Part shown: positions 36,450 to 44,325 of the stretch, in pieces
How the letters are laid out: each line of letters opens with the position of its first letter
Position numbering within the stretch: position 1 is the first letter of the stretch
NCBI RefSeq assembly: GCF_010499255.1
Contig: NZ_JAAGRN010000005.1
Location: 186,001 to 250,000 of the forward strand
DNA: 64,000 bases
Direction of reading: 5' to 3'
DNA from: Sheuella amnicola
GTDB lineage: Bacteria > Pseudomonadota > Gammaproteobacteria > Burkholderiales > Burkholderiaceae_B
Notes under the pieces: generated by a model
The model's database searches: none
Seen by the model: only the letters and a program-made list of their open reading frames with translations
What the model was told of the DNA's origin: nothing
Position numbers and translations under genes: made by a program

Positions 36450-37412
36450 ATGTCACTCAAGGATGTCGATATCCCCGAACCGGTTGAGCAGTGGATTCAA
36501 CACCTTGAGACGAACAGGCGCTATAGCGGCCATACACTGGCGGCCTATCGTCGCGACCTGCAACAGCTCGTGTTGCTTGCGGACGGCAAACAGCTGAATC
36601 AATTGGTCAATGGCAACATACGGCATTTTCTGGGACGACTGCATGCGCAGGGTCATGAACCTCGCAGTCTCGCGCGCATGCTGGCTGCCTGGCGAGGCTT
36701 TTACAAATGGTGGGCTCCTCAAATCAACATGGCGACCAATCCCGCCGCGGATGTGCGCGCACCGAAAGTAGCCCGCGCCTTGCCCAAAGCGCTATCGGTC
36801 GATCAAACACAAGCCCTACTCGATGCACCCGTCATGACTGCGCAAAATACACCGGCAGCATTACGCGACCGTGCCATGTTCGAGCTCTTTTATTCAAGCG
36901 GCTTGCGCTTATCCGAACTAGTCAGCCTTGATCTGGCCTATACCCAAACCAAAGATCACACCTCACAAAGCTGGATCAATCTGACGGACAAAGAGGTGCA
37001 TGTTCTCGGTAAAGGTGGCAAGCGTCGCGCCGTACCCATTGGCACTCAGGCGCTGGAGGCTATCGGCCGCTGGCTTGAATTGCGACCGCAATTAGCCCTG
37101 CCTCACGGATCCGACTCGGACCAGGCGGCTTTATTTTTAGGGGCGCGTGGACGCAGAATCAGTCCGCGCATTGTGCAAATCCAACTAGGGCGCCTCGCTC
37201 AATTGGCAGGACTGCCGACTCATGTTCATCCCCACGTCCTCAGGCACAGTTTTGCCAGCCATGTACTGCAATCAGCTCAGGACTTGAGGGCGGTTCAGGA
37301 AATGCTTGGGCATGCCAACATTTCAACCACTCAGCTCTATACGCGGCTGGATTTTCAGCATCTTGCTAAAGCCTACGACTCGGCCCACCCCAGATCAAGA
37401 CGAAAATCCTAA
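36450..37412 (+). CDS. xerC: Tyrosine recombinase XerC
   Basis: 320 residues. The N-terminal core-binding domain (about 10-100, HLETNRRYSGHTLAAYRRDL) and the C-terminal catalytic domain with Arg in FYSSGLRLSELVSL, Lys in VLGKGGKRRAVP, HVLRHSFASH, LGHANISTTQLYTRL (catalytic Tyr) are complete. XerC with XerD resolves chromosome dimers at dif. The position after dapF and DUF484 supports XerC rather than an integron or phage integrase. The gene stops about 300 bases before the COG0523 GTPase. Confidence 0.93.
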   Translation: MSLKDVDIPEPVEQWIQHLETNRRYSGHTLAAYRRDLQQLVLLADGKQLNQLVNGNIRHFLGRLHAQGHEPRSLARMLAAWRGFYKWWAPQINMATNPAADVRAPKVARALPKALSVDQTQALLDAPVMTAQNTPAALRDRAMFELFYSSGLRLSELVSLDLAYTQTKDHTSQSWINLTDKEVHVLGKGGKRRAVPIGTQALEAIGRWLELRPQLALPHGSDSDQAALFLGARGRRISPRIVQIQLGRLAQLAGLPTHVHPHVLRHSFASHVLQSAQDLRAVQEMLGHANISTTQLYTRLDFQHLAKAYDSAHPRSRRKS

Positions 37413-37712
37413 GTCATTTTGGCAATTATTTTTCCCTGGCACTTAAGAGATTGGTTGAGAAAATATTACAAAATCGTTACATAACAATAGGTTATGACGT
37501 TTTGGCTTGTTGAACTATTTCAATCACCCCTCTTGAATTACGGACGATCATCCCTATATAGTGGGAGGTTACTCACAGCACCCCACTCTGGTAAACCCAT
37601 AGTTCACTAGTTTGCCGGATAAAGAGGGCTGTGCTGTAATCCGGCGTTCGTCTTAAGTCAGAACATTACCCGGTGCATGGCACCTTGACCCGTTTCAGAA
37701 GTTGATTGGCAC
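37413..37712 (+). other. Regulatory gap before the COG0523 GTPase
   Basis: No gene is seen in these 300 bases. An AT-rich half is followed by a structured half. In the AT-rich half there is a GTTA-CA-TAAC palindrome (37476-37485) overlapping CATAAC-AATAG-GTTATG (37480-37496), a candidate site for a Fur-family regulator such as Zur. The second half holds GCCGGAT/ATCCGGC (37614-37645) and GGTGC-ATG-GCACC (37672-37684), possible leader-RNA hairpins. None of these has been matched to a known class. Confidence 0.5.
37476..37496. promoter_or_regulatory. Candidate Fur/Zur-like operator dyad
   Basis: Overlapping inverted repeats GTTACATAAC and CATAAC-N5-GTTATG sit about 220 bases upstream of a COG0523 metal-chaperone gene. 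Zur sites in Proteobacteria are AT-rich dyads with GTTAT and ATAAC halves, so the composition fits, but the half-site order differs and this is a tentative call. Confidence 0.35.
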
Positions 37713-38876
37713 ATGAATTCCCCTAGCAGTCTGGACTCAATGGTCCCCGTCACCGTCCTCACCGGTTTTCTCGGTGCCGGTAAAACCACCCTGCTCAAGC
37801 GCATCCTGAGTGAGTATCACGGCAAACGAATCGCCGTGATCGAGAACGAATTCGGGCCCGAAAGCATCGACAACGATTTGCTGGTGACAGACCAGGAAGA
37901 AGAGATCATCGAGCTCTCCAATGGATGCGTCTGCTGTACCGTGCGTGGCGACCTGATGCGTACCCTGAATGATTTACGCACCCGTCGCCAGGCCGGCGAA
38001 TTGAATTTCGAGCGCGTCATCATAGAAACCACCGGCATGGCTAACCCCGGCCCCGTCTGTCAGACGTTTTTCATGGATGACGACATCGCCGACTACTACC
38101 GCCTGGATGCGGTCGTCACCGTTGTGGATGCAAAGCACGGCATGCAAACACTGGACAAACAGGAAGAAGCCCAAAAGCAGGTGGGTTTTGCCGATCGCAT
38201 TCTGGTATCCAAAAAAGATCTGGTGACAGATGCAGAATACGCCAACCTACGCCGCCGTCTGATTCACATCAACCCGCGCGCTGCAATCGAGGCCGTGCAT
38301 TTCGGCGAAACTGACCTGAAAAAACTGATCGATATCAGTGGCTTCAATCTGAACACGATTCTGGACATTGATCCCCAGTTTCTGGCCGACGATCACCCCG
38401 ATGCGCATGATCATTCGCATTGCGATCACGACCATGGCCACTGCGAGCATGACCACGGGCACGATCATGATCACGCCACCTGCGGCCACGATCACAGTCA
38501 CGACCATGACCATGATCATGCTACTTGCACCGACCCAACGCACCATCATCACCATCATCATGCGCCCGCGCACAATGATGAGATTGGCGCGTTCGTATTC
38601 AAATCGGACAAAGCCTTCGACCCCGAGCGTCTTGAGGAATTTCTCGGCGGCGTGGTTCAAGTCTATGGTCCGGATCTGCTGCGCTACAAGGGCATTCTCT
38701 ACATGAAAGGCATCAACCGACGCATGCTTTTTCAGGGAGTGCATCAAATGATGGGAGCCGAACCCGGCAAGCCCTGGCAAGCGAACGAAAAGAAATCGAC
38801 AAAGATGGTTTTTATCGGACGCAAACTGCCACAAGAGATTTTTACAAAAGGTCTCGAACAGTGTCTGACTAAGTAA
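37713..38876 (+). CDS. COG0523/CobW-family GTPase, probable zinc chaperone, His-rich
   Basis: 387 residues. The P-loop TGFLGAGKTTLLKRIL, metal-binding Cys motif GCVCC, Walker B-like ETTGMANPGP and the guanine-specificity SKKDL are those of COG0523 GTPases. Residues about 225-290 form a low-complexity stretch of His, Asp and Cys (HDHDHATCGHDHSHD-type repeats and a run of seven His) that would bind Zn or Ni. These proteins deliver metal to client proteins under shortage. The C-terminal CobW_C domain (residues about 293-387) is present. The DksA gene follows 43 bases later. Confidence 0.92.
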   Translation: MNSPSSLDSMVPVTVLTGFLGAGKTTLLKRILSEYHGKRIAVIENEFGPESIDNDLLVTDQEEEIIELSNGCVCCTVRGDLMRTLNDLRTRRQAGELNFERVIIETTGMANPGPVCQTFFMDDDIADYYRLDAVVTVVDAKHGMQTLDKQEEAQKQVGFADRILVSKKDLVTDAEYANLRRRLIHINPRAAIEAVHFGETDLKKLIDISGFNLNTILDIDPQFLADDHPDAHDHSHCDHDHGHCEHDHGHDHDHATCGHDHSHDHDHDHATCTDPTHHHHHHHAPAHNDEIGAFVFKSDKAFDPERLEEFLGGVVQVYGPDLLRYKGILYMKGINRRMLFQGVHQMMGAEPGKPWQANEKKSTKMVFIGRKLPQEIFTKGLEQCLTK

Positions 38877-38919
38877 GTGTTTCGCGCACATGCGCGGAAT
38901 TTAAATTTTTGGAGTATTT

Positions 38920-39384
38920 ATGGCTACCAAGGCAGCAAAGAAAAATACCGAAGCGGCAGGCGATCTGTCCGAAAACAATCTGCCCACCGAAGCTGAGTTG
39001 TTGAAGATGCCCGAGTCGGACTACATGAACGAACGTCAACTGGGCTTCTTTCGTGACCGCCTGCGCCAACTGGAAACAGAGCTTCTGAGCAACGCCGGCG
39101 AGACCACCGAACACTTGCGCGAAACTCAGTTCGTACCCGATCCGGCCGATCGCGCCACCATCGAAGAAGAGCACGCACTTGAGTTGCGCACGCGGGATCG
39201 CGAACGCAAGCTGCTCAAAAAAGTTCAACAATCGATCGTGCGTATCGACTCGGGCGAATACGGCTGGTGTGAAGAGACCGGTGAGCCGATCGGCCTGCGC
39301 CGACTACTCGCTCGTCCAACCGCAACGCTATCGCTCGAAGCGCAAGAACGTCGCGAAATGCGCCAGAAAATGTTCGGCGACTGA
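38920..39384 (+). CDS. dksA: DksA-family RNA polymerase-binding transcription factor (Cys-poor)
   Basis: 154 residues. The coiled-coil (about 40-110, with the DPADRA tip residues VPDPADRATIEEE) and the C-terminal zinc-finger-like region (GWCEETGEPIGLRRLLARPTA) are clear. The usual four-Cys zinc finger is reduced to a single Cys: the second Cys of the CxxC is Thr, and the downstream CxxC reads Leu-Glu-Ala. Such DksA forms fold without zinc. DksA works with ppGpp at the RNA polymerase secondary channel. It is adjacent to a zinc-chaperone-type GTPase, which may be meaningful. Confidence 0.93.
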   Translation: MATKAAKKNTEAAGDLSENNLPTEAELLKMPESDYMNERQLGFFRDRLRQLETELLSNAGETTEHLRETQFVPDPADRATIEEEHALELRTRDRERKLLKKVQQSIVRIDSGEYGWCEETGEPIGLRRLLARPTATLSLEAQERREMRQKMFGD

Positions 39385-39552
39385 GCATAAAAGGCAACAC
39401 AGAATACGGACACGGAATACGAGCGAGATTGCCGCGCAAGTCGCGAACAGTCGCACCTCGACACCACGTCCACAAAATGATTGGAGGCACACTTTTTGCA
39501 AACGGCTTGCAGACAGTGTGCTTTCTTGTTTTTGAGTAAAGGCAACACAACA
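39385..39552 (+). other. Gap between dksA and hslV
   Basis: These 168 bases hold no gene. A 12-base direct repeat AAAGGCAACACA occurs at both ends (39390-39401 and 39538-39549). A strong hairpin with T-rich tail lies at 39487-39533 (listed separately). I see no clear heat-shock sigma-32 promoter, although hslVU operons usually have one. Confidence 0.5.
39487..39533 (+). terminator. Hairpin with T-rich tail before hslV
   Basis: GCACACT (39487-39493) pairs with AGTGTGC (39515-39521) and TGCAA (39497-39501) with TTGCA (39507-39511), followed by TTTCTTGTTTTT. It looks like the terminator of the COG0523-dksA unit, but it ends only 20 bases before hslV, so it may instead be a stabilising 5'-UTR hairpin of the hslVU mRNA. 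Confidence 0.65.
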
Positions 39553-40089
39553 ATGGAACAATTTCACGGCACAACGATCATCAGTGTGCGCCGAGGCGAC
39601 CAAGTCGCGCTAGGTGGCGATGGTCAAGTCACGCTAGGCAATATCATCATCAAAGGTACGGCCCGCAAGATCCGTCGCCTGTATCACGACAAAATCCTGG
39701 CCGGATTCGCCGGTGCAACGGCCGACGCATTCACGCTGCAGGAAAGATTCGAGGGCAAACTCGAAAAGCATCAAGGCCATCTGATGCGCGCGGCCGTCGA
39801 GCTGACGCGTGACTGGCGCACCGATCGCGTACTGCGTCGTCTCGAAGCCATGCTGATTGTGGCTGATCGCGAACACACCTTGGTTTTAACGGGCAATGGC
39901 GACGTGCTTGAACCCGAAAACGGTATCGCCGCGATCGGATCGGGCGGTGCCTACGCTCAATCCGCCGCGCTTGCCCTCATGCGTCATACAGAATTGTCAC
40001 CGGAAGCCATCGTCAAGCAATCGCTTGAAATCGCCGGCGACCTTTGCATCTACACCAACCAGCAACACCTGATCGAAACTCTACCGTAA
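39553..40089 (+). CDS. hslV: HslV peptidase subunit of the HslUV protease
   Basis: 178 residues. The sequence starts [16 protein letters not shown], so processing would expose Thr at the conserved TTI; the [11 protein letters not shown] and [12 protein letters not shown] motifs and [14 protein letters not shown] are diagnostic. The proteasome-like dodecamer degrades unfolded proteins with the HslU ATPase. The N-terminal extension before the catalytic Thr is short and typical for Betaproteobacteria. It is four bases before hslU. Confidence 0.95.
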   Translation: MEQFHGTTIISVRRGDQVALGGDGQVTLGNIIIKGTARKIRRLYHDKILAGFAGATADAFTLQERFEGKLEKHQGHLMRAAVELTRDWRTDRVLRRLEAMLIVADREHTLVLTGNGDVLEPENGIAAIGSGGAYAQSAALALMRHTELSPEAIVKQSLEIAGDLCIYTNQQHLIETLP

Positions 40090-40093
40090 GCCT

Positions 40094-41425
40094 ATGTCCG
40101 CATCATCCATGACACCCGCAGAGATCGTTTCCGAACTCGACAAATTCATCGTCGGCCAACAAAAGGCCAAACGCTCGGTCGCCGTCGCGCTGCGCAATCG
40201 TTGGCGTCGCCAGCAGGTTGCCGAGCCGCTTCGCAGCGAGATTCACCCCAAAAACATTCTGATGATCGGCCCGACCGGTGTCGGCAAAACAGAAATCGCG
40301 CGACGCCTGGCCAAGCTTGCCGATGCACCTTTCATCAAAATCGAAGCGACCAAATTCACCGAAGTCGGCTATGTCGGTCGCGATGTCGACACCATCATCC
40401 GCGATCTGGCCGAAATCGCGGTCAAACAAACGCGTGAACTCGAAATGAAGCGTTGGCGCTCTCAAGCCGAAGATGCGGCCGAAGATCGCATCCTCGACGT
40501 CCTGATTGCACCCCCACGCGCCGCAGACGGCTCGCCCATTCGTGAAGAGACTGCCACACGCCAAACGTTTCGCAAGCGTTTGCGCGAAGGGCATCTGGAC
40601 GCAACCGAAATCGAAATCGAAGTCGCGCAACCTGCTCCGCAAATGGACATTATGGGTCCACCCGGTATGGAAGACATGACCGAGCAACTCAAAGGCATGT
40701 TCGCCGGCATCGCCCGCGACAAAAAGAAATCGCGCAAGATGACCGTGAAAGAGGCCTTCAAGCTGCTGACTGACGAAGAAGCCGCCAAGCGCATCAACGA
40801 AGAAGATCTTCGCACGTTGGCTATCTCCAAAGTCGAACAGCATGGCATCGTGTTTCTGGATGAAATCGACAAGATCGCCGCACGCCAGGAATCCGGCGGC
40901 GCCGATGTGTCGCGTCAAGGTGTGCAGCGCGACTTGCTGCCACTGGTTGAAGGTACAACCGTGACAACCAAATATGGCATGGTTCGCACAGATCACATCC
41001 TGTTCATCGCGTCCGGTGCGTTCCATCTGTCGCGACCGTCCGACCTGATCCCCGAGCTGCAAGGTCGTTTTCCGATTCGTGTCGAACTCGATTCGTTAAC
41101 AGCCAAAGACTTTGTACGCATTCTTTGCGACACTGACGCCTCGCTGACCAAGCAATACACGGCACTGCTCGCGACTGAAAACGTTCAATTGGACTTTACC
41201 GAAGACGGGATCGCCCGACTGGCCGAACTGGCGTACGAAGTCAACGAACGCACCGAGAATATCGGTGCGCGACGCCTATACACCGTGATGGAAAAACTGC
41301 TTGAAGACTTGTCGTTCGACGCGCAAGCCAGCAGTGGCCAAACCATCAGGCTCGATGCGAACTATGTGAACGACAAGCTTGCCGAAGCGGCAGGCAGTCA
41401 GGATCTGGCGCGCTACGTTCTTTAA
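40094..41425 (+). CDS. hslU: HslU ATPase subunit of the HslUV protease
   Basis: 443 residues. The Clp/Hsp100 motifs are complete: Walker [31 protein letters not shown] pore-loop region, Walker [12 protein letters not shown], sensor-type Arg in [12 protein letters not shown] and the C-terminal [19 protein letters not shown]. The insertion I-domain (about 110-240) is present. HslU unfolds substrates and feeds them to HslV. It is cotranscribed with hslV. Confidence 0.97.
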   Translation: MSASSMTPAEIVSELDKFIVGQQKAKRSVAVALRNRWRRQQVAEPLRSEIHPKNILMIGPTGVGKTEIARRLAKLADAPFIKIEATKFTEVGYVGRDVDTIIRDLAEIAVKQTRELEMKRWRSQAEDAAEDRILDVLIAPPRAADGSPIREETATRQTFRKRLREGHLDATEIEIEVAQPAPQMDIMGPPGMEDMTEQLKGMFAGIARDKKKSRKMTVKEAFKLLTDEEAAKRINEEDLRTLAISKVEQHGIVFLDEIDKIAARQESGGADVSRQGVQRDLLPLVEGTTVTTKYGMVRTDHILFIASGAFHLSRPSDLIPELQGRFPIRVELDSLTAKDFVRILCDTDASLTKQYTALLATENVQLDFTEDGIARLAELAYEVNERTENIGARRLYTVMEKLLEDLSFDAQASSGQTIRLDANYVNDKLAEAAGSQDLARYVL

Positions 41426-41454
41426 CCGCACCGTTACATCACCCGGAATACATC

Positions 41455-41997
41455 ATGGGCTACCGACTCTCTGCAATTACGACACGCACTGGTGACGATG
41501 GCTCGACCGGTCTGGGTGATGGAACGCGCGTGGCAAAAGACAGCGCCCGCGTTCAAGCCATGGGTGATGTGGACGAACTCAATAGCTGCCTTGGCGTCTT
41601 GCTTGCCGAGCAGTTGCCTGAATCCATATCCACACCACTGCTTCGGGTACAAAATGTACTGTTCGATTTGGGCAGTGAACTGGCTGTGCCGGGGTATTCA
41701 GTCATGAAGCCCGAGCAAGTCGCTTACCTGGACGAACAAATCGCCGGCTTCAATGCAAACCTTCCTCCATTGAAAGAATTTATTCTTCCTGGCGGATCGC
41801 GTGGCGCATCGCTTGCTCACGTCGCTCGAAGCGTATGCCGCAGGGCCGAGCGGGCCATCGTCGCCCTGCACCATCAATCAGCAATGGGGCAGTTACCGCA
41901 GCAATATCTCAATCGGCTGTCCGATTTGCTGTTCATTCTGGCAAGAACCATCAACCGGGCAAACAATGTGCCCGACACCTTGTGGAAGCGCGACTAA
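41455..41997 (+). CDS. Cob(I)alamin adenosyltransferase, PduO type
   Basis: 180 residues. The N-terminal motif TTRTGDDGSTGLGDGTRVAKDS binds ATP, and VFDLGSELAVPG-like and LPGGSRGASLAHVARSVCRRAERAIVAL (first helix with conserved Arg pair) are those of PduO/MMAB enzymes. It makes adenosylcobalamin. The gene is separated by 29 bases from hslU and is probably transcribed with it, though unrelated in function. Alternative names cob(I)yrinic acid adenosyltransferase or PduO all describe the same family. Confidence 0.92.
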   Translation: MGYRLSAITTRTGDDGSTGLGDGTRVAKDSARVQAMGDVDELNSCLGVLLAEQLPESISTPLLRVQNVLFDLGSELAVPGYSVMKPEQVAYLDEQIAGFNANLPPLKEFILPGGSRGASLAHVARSVCRRAERAIVALHHQSAMGQLPQQYLNRLSDLLFILARTINRANNVPDTLWKRD

Positions 41998-42049
41998 CCG
42001 CTTTTTAAATTTCCGGTTTAGCCTGCGCACCTTTTTTGTGCAGCAATAA

Positions 42050-42083
42050 GATTTCCCTATTAGGGGAATCCCTGTTTTTAGGG
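42050..42083. promoter_or_regulatory. Tandem CCCTA/TAGGG dyads before livK
   Basis: A near-perfect 21-base palindrome (42050-42070, one G-T mismatch) centred on CCCTATTAGGG is followed directly by CCCT-GTTTTT-AGGG (42070-42083), about 80-110 bases upstream of livK. The spacing and symmetry look like an operator for a dimeric regulator. The regulator is unknown. Confidence 0.45.
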
Positions 42084-42161
42084 TAAAACTGATTCAATAC
42101 TCGCAGCCCTGCGAGTACTATCACGCTTGCGATAATCGCTTCCTGCTTTCAACGGAGATCC

Positions 42162-43307
42162 ATGATGTTGAACACATTCCATAAAGCCCTGCCTTTTGCC
42201 GCTGCACTGGCCATGCTCGCCGCCGGCAATGCCGCAACCGCCCAAGAGGTTGTCAAAATCGGTCACGCCGGCCCCCTGACGGGCGCCATTGCTCACCTCG
42301 GTAAAGACAACGAAAACGGCGCGCGCCTGGCTGTCGAAGAAATCAACAAAGCCGGTCTGACCATCAACGGTAAGGCAGTCAAGCTTGAACTGGTCGGTGA
42401 AGACGATGCGGGCGACCCCAAAACCGGGACGGCCGTCGCACAGAAGCTGGTCGATGCCAAAGTTGTCGGCGTAGTCGGCCACCTGAACTCAGGCGTGTCC
42501 ATTCCGGCCGCGAAAATTTACAGCGATGCGGGTATCGTCCAGATTTCGCCGTCCTCAACCAATCCCGCCTACACACAGCAAGGCTTTAAAACCACATACC
42601 GCGTAGTCGCAACTGATGCGCAACAAGGTCCTGCCCTGGCCAACTACGCAGCCAAGTCGCTTAAAGCCAAAAACGTCGCCATCATCGATGATGCGACCGC
42701 CTACGGTAAAGGCCTGGCCGACGAATTCGAAAAAACCGCCAAAGCAAACGGCATGACGGTTGTATCGCGCGAAGCCACCAACGACAAGGCAACGGATTTC
42801 AAAGCGATTCTGACCAAAGTCAAAGGCAAGAAACCTGACGTCATCATGTACGGTGGCATGGATGCCACCGGTGGCCCCTTGGCCAAACAGGCCCGCGAAC
42901 TTGGCATCACCGCCAAGATCGTCGGGGGTGACGGCATGTGTACCGACAAGGTGGCTGAGTTGTCCGGCCCCGCAGTCGGCAACATCATCTGCTCAGAAGC
43001 CGGCTTGGCATTGTCCAAGATGGCAAAAGGCGCCGACTTCTCCAAAAACTACCAGGCTCGTTTCAACACACCCGTGCAAATCTACGCACCTTTCACCTAT
43101 GACTCTGTCTATGTGATCGTTGATGCCATGAAGCGCGCCAACTCGACAGACAAGGCCGCCATTCTGGCTCAAATCCCCAAGACCAACCTCAATGGCCTGA
43201 TCGGCACCATCGCCTTTACCGATAAGGGCGACATGAAGGAAGGCATCATCACGCTGTATAACTTCCAGGACAAGAAGAAATCCGTACTTGATGTTGTCAA
43301 GATGTAA
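42162..43307 (+). CDS. livK: Branched-chain amino acid ABC transporter, substrate-binding protein
   Basis: 381 residues. Signal peptide 1-28 (ending NAATAQ), then the LivK/LivJ fold: VKIGHAGPLTGAIAHLGKDNENG, GVVGHLNSGVSIPAAKIYSD, ISPSSTNPAYT, DDATAYGKGLADEF and GDGMCTDKVAEL. It binds leucine, isoleucine, valine or related amino acids in the periplasm. First gene of the liv operon; AACGGAGATCC precedes the ATG. A hairpin after the gene probably reduces read-through, giving more binding protein than permease. Confidence 0.92.
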   Translation: MMLNTFHKALPFAAALAMLAAGNAATAQEVVKIGHAGPLTGAIAHLGKDNENGARLAVEEINKAGLTINGKAVKLELVGEDDAGDPKTGTAVAQKLVDAKVVGVVGHLNSGVSIPAAKIYSDAGIVQISPSSTNPAYTQQGFKTTYRVVATDAQQGPALANYAAKSLKAKNVAIIDDATAYGKGLADEFEKTAKANGMTVVSREATNDKATDFKAILTKVKGKKPDVIMYGGMDATGGPLAKQARELGITAKIVGGDGMCTDKVAELSGPAVGNIICSEAGLALSKMAKGADFSKNYQARFNTPVQIYAPFTYDSVYVIVDAMKRANSTDKAAILAQIPKTNLNGLIGTIAFTDKGDMKEGIITLYNFQDKKKSVLDVVKM

Positions 43308-43332
43308 TTCAGTCAAGATCGACTGACCAAAC

Positions 43333-43366
43333 GGCACCGCAGCAATATCGCGGTGCCGTGTTTTTT
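43333..43366 (+). terminator. Hairpin between livK and livH
   Basis: GGCACCGC (43333-43340) and GCGGTGCC (43350-43357) form a perfect 8-base-pair stem followed by GTG and a run of six T. It is a Rho-independent type hairpin that could act as a partial terminator between the binding-protein gene and the permease genes. Confidence 0.85.
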
Positions 43367-43377
43367 AGAGAGTATTC

Positions 43378-44313
43378 ATGGATATCTTCATCCAGCAGGT
43401 GATGAACGGCCTCGTGCTCGGCAGCATTTACGCACTGATCGCGCTTGGCTACACAATGGTTTACGGAATTCTGGGCATCATCAACTTTGCCCACGGAGAA
43501 GTCCTGATGGTTGGCGCCCTATCCGCCTTATCGACCATCGCCGGGCTCAAGGCCCTCGCTCCAGGGATGCCCGACTGGCTGACGCTTGTCATCGCAACGC
43601 TAGTCGGCATGACAATCTGCGGCGCACTGTCGTATTCAATCGAGCGCATCGCATACCGGCCGCTTCGCAATGCGCCAAGACTCGCCCCATTGATCACGGC
43701 GATCGGGGTGTCGATTATTCTTCAGACGCTGGCCATGATCATATGGTCGCGCAATCCGTTGATTTTTCCTGAGCTGCTCCCCTCGGATCCAATTGATGTG
43801 TTCAACACAGGCGCCACCATCACAGGTAAAGAAATCGTGATCATCATCATGGCGATTCTCGTCATGATCGGCCTGTTGATTCTAGTGAATCGGACCAAGC
43901 TTGGTCGCGCCATGCGCGCCACCGCCGAAAACCCCAAAGTAGCGGGCCTGATGGGCGTCAATCCCAACTTCGTCATCTCGGCAACCTTCGTGATCGGCGG
44001 CGCGCTAGCTGCCGTTGCAGGCGTCATGATGGCGACCAATTACGGCAATGCCCACTTTTACATGGGCTTCATCCCCGGACTGAAAGCGTTTACCGCAGCT
44101 GTACTCGGGGGCATCGGCAATCTCAAGGGCGCGATGGTAGGCGGCATTCTGCTGGGCCTGATCGAAGCCTTGGGCGCGGGTTATATCGGCGATCTGACCA
44201 ACGATATTTTCGGATCGAACTACCAGGACGTTTTCGCCTTTATTGTGCTGATCACCGTACTTGTTTTCCGACCATCCGGAATCATGGGCGAACGCGTCGC
44301 GGATCGCGCGTAA
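43378..44313 (+). CDS. livH: Branched-chain amino acid ABC transporter permease
   Basis: 311 residues with about eight hydrophobic segments. The LivH signature LVLGSIYALIALGYTMVYGILGIINFAHGE and the EAA-like RAMRATAENPKVAGLMGVN are present, and TAAVLGGIGNLKGAMVGGILLG near the C-terminus is typical. It forms half of the membrane channel with LivM. It lies 12 bases before livM. Confidence 0.93.
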   Translation: MDIFIQQVMNGLVLGSIYALIALGYTMVYGILGIINFAHGEVLMVGALSALSTIAGLKALAPGMPDWLTLVIATLVGMTICGALSYSIERIAYRPLRNAPRLAPLITAIGVSIILQTLAMIIWSRNPLIFPELLPSDPIDVFNTGATITGKEIVIIIMAILVMIGLLILVNRTKLGRAMRATAENPKVAGLMGVNPNFVISATFVIGGALAAVAGVMMATNYGNAHFYMGFIPGLKAFTAAVLGGIGNLKGAMVGGILLGLIEALGAGYIGDLTNDIFGSNYQDVFAFIVLITVLVFRPSGIMGERVADRA

Positions 44314-44325
44314 GGACGGACACAC

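Noticed and set aside
36450-37412. Mobile-element integrase
   Set aside because: The dapF-DUF484-xerC context and full-length match show housekeeping XerC.
37413-37712. Cobalamin riboswitch before the CobW-named gene
   Set aside because: No B12-box-like core is visible, and COG0523 genes of this kind are more often linked to zinc.
40103-41062. 319-codon open frame opposite hslU
   Set aside because: Antisense shadow of hslU; composition is that of reverse-complemented coding sequence.
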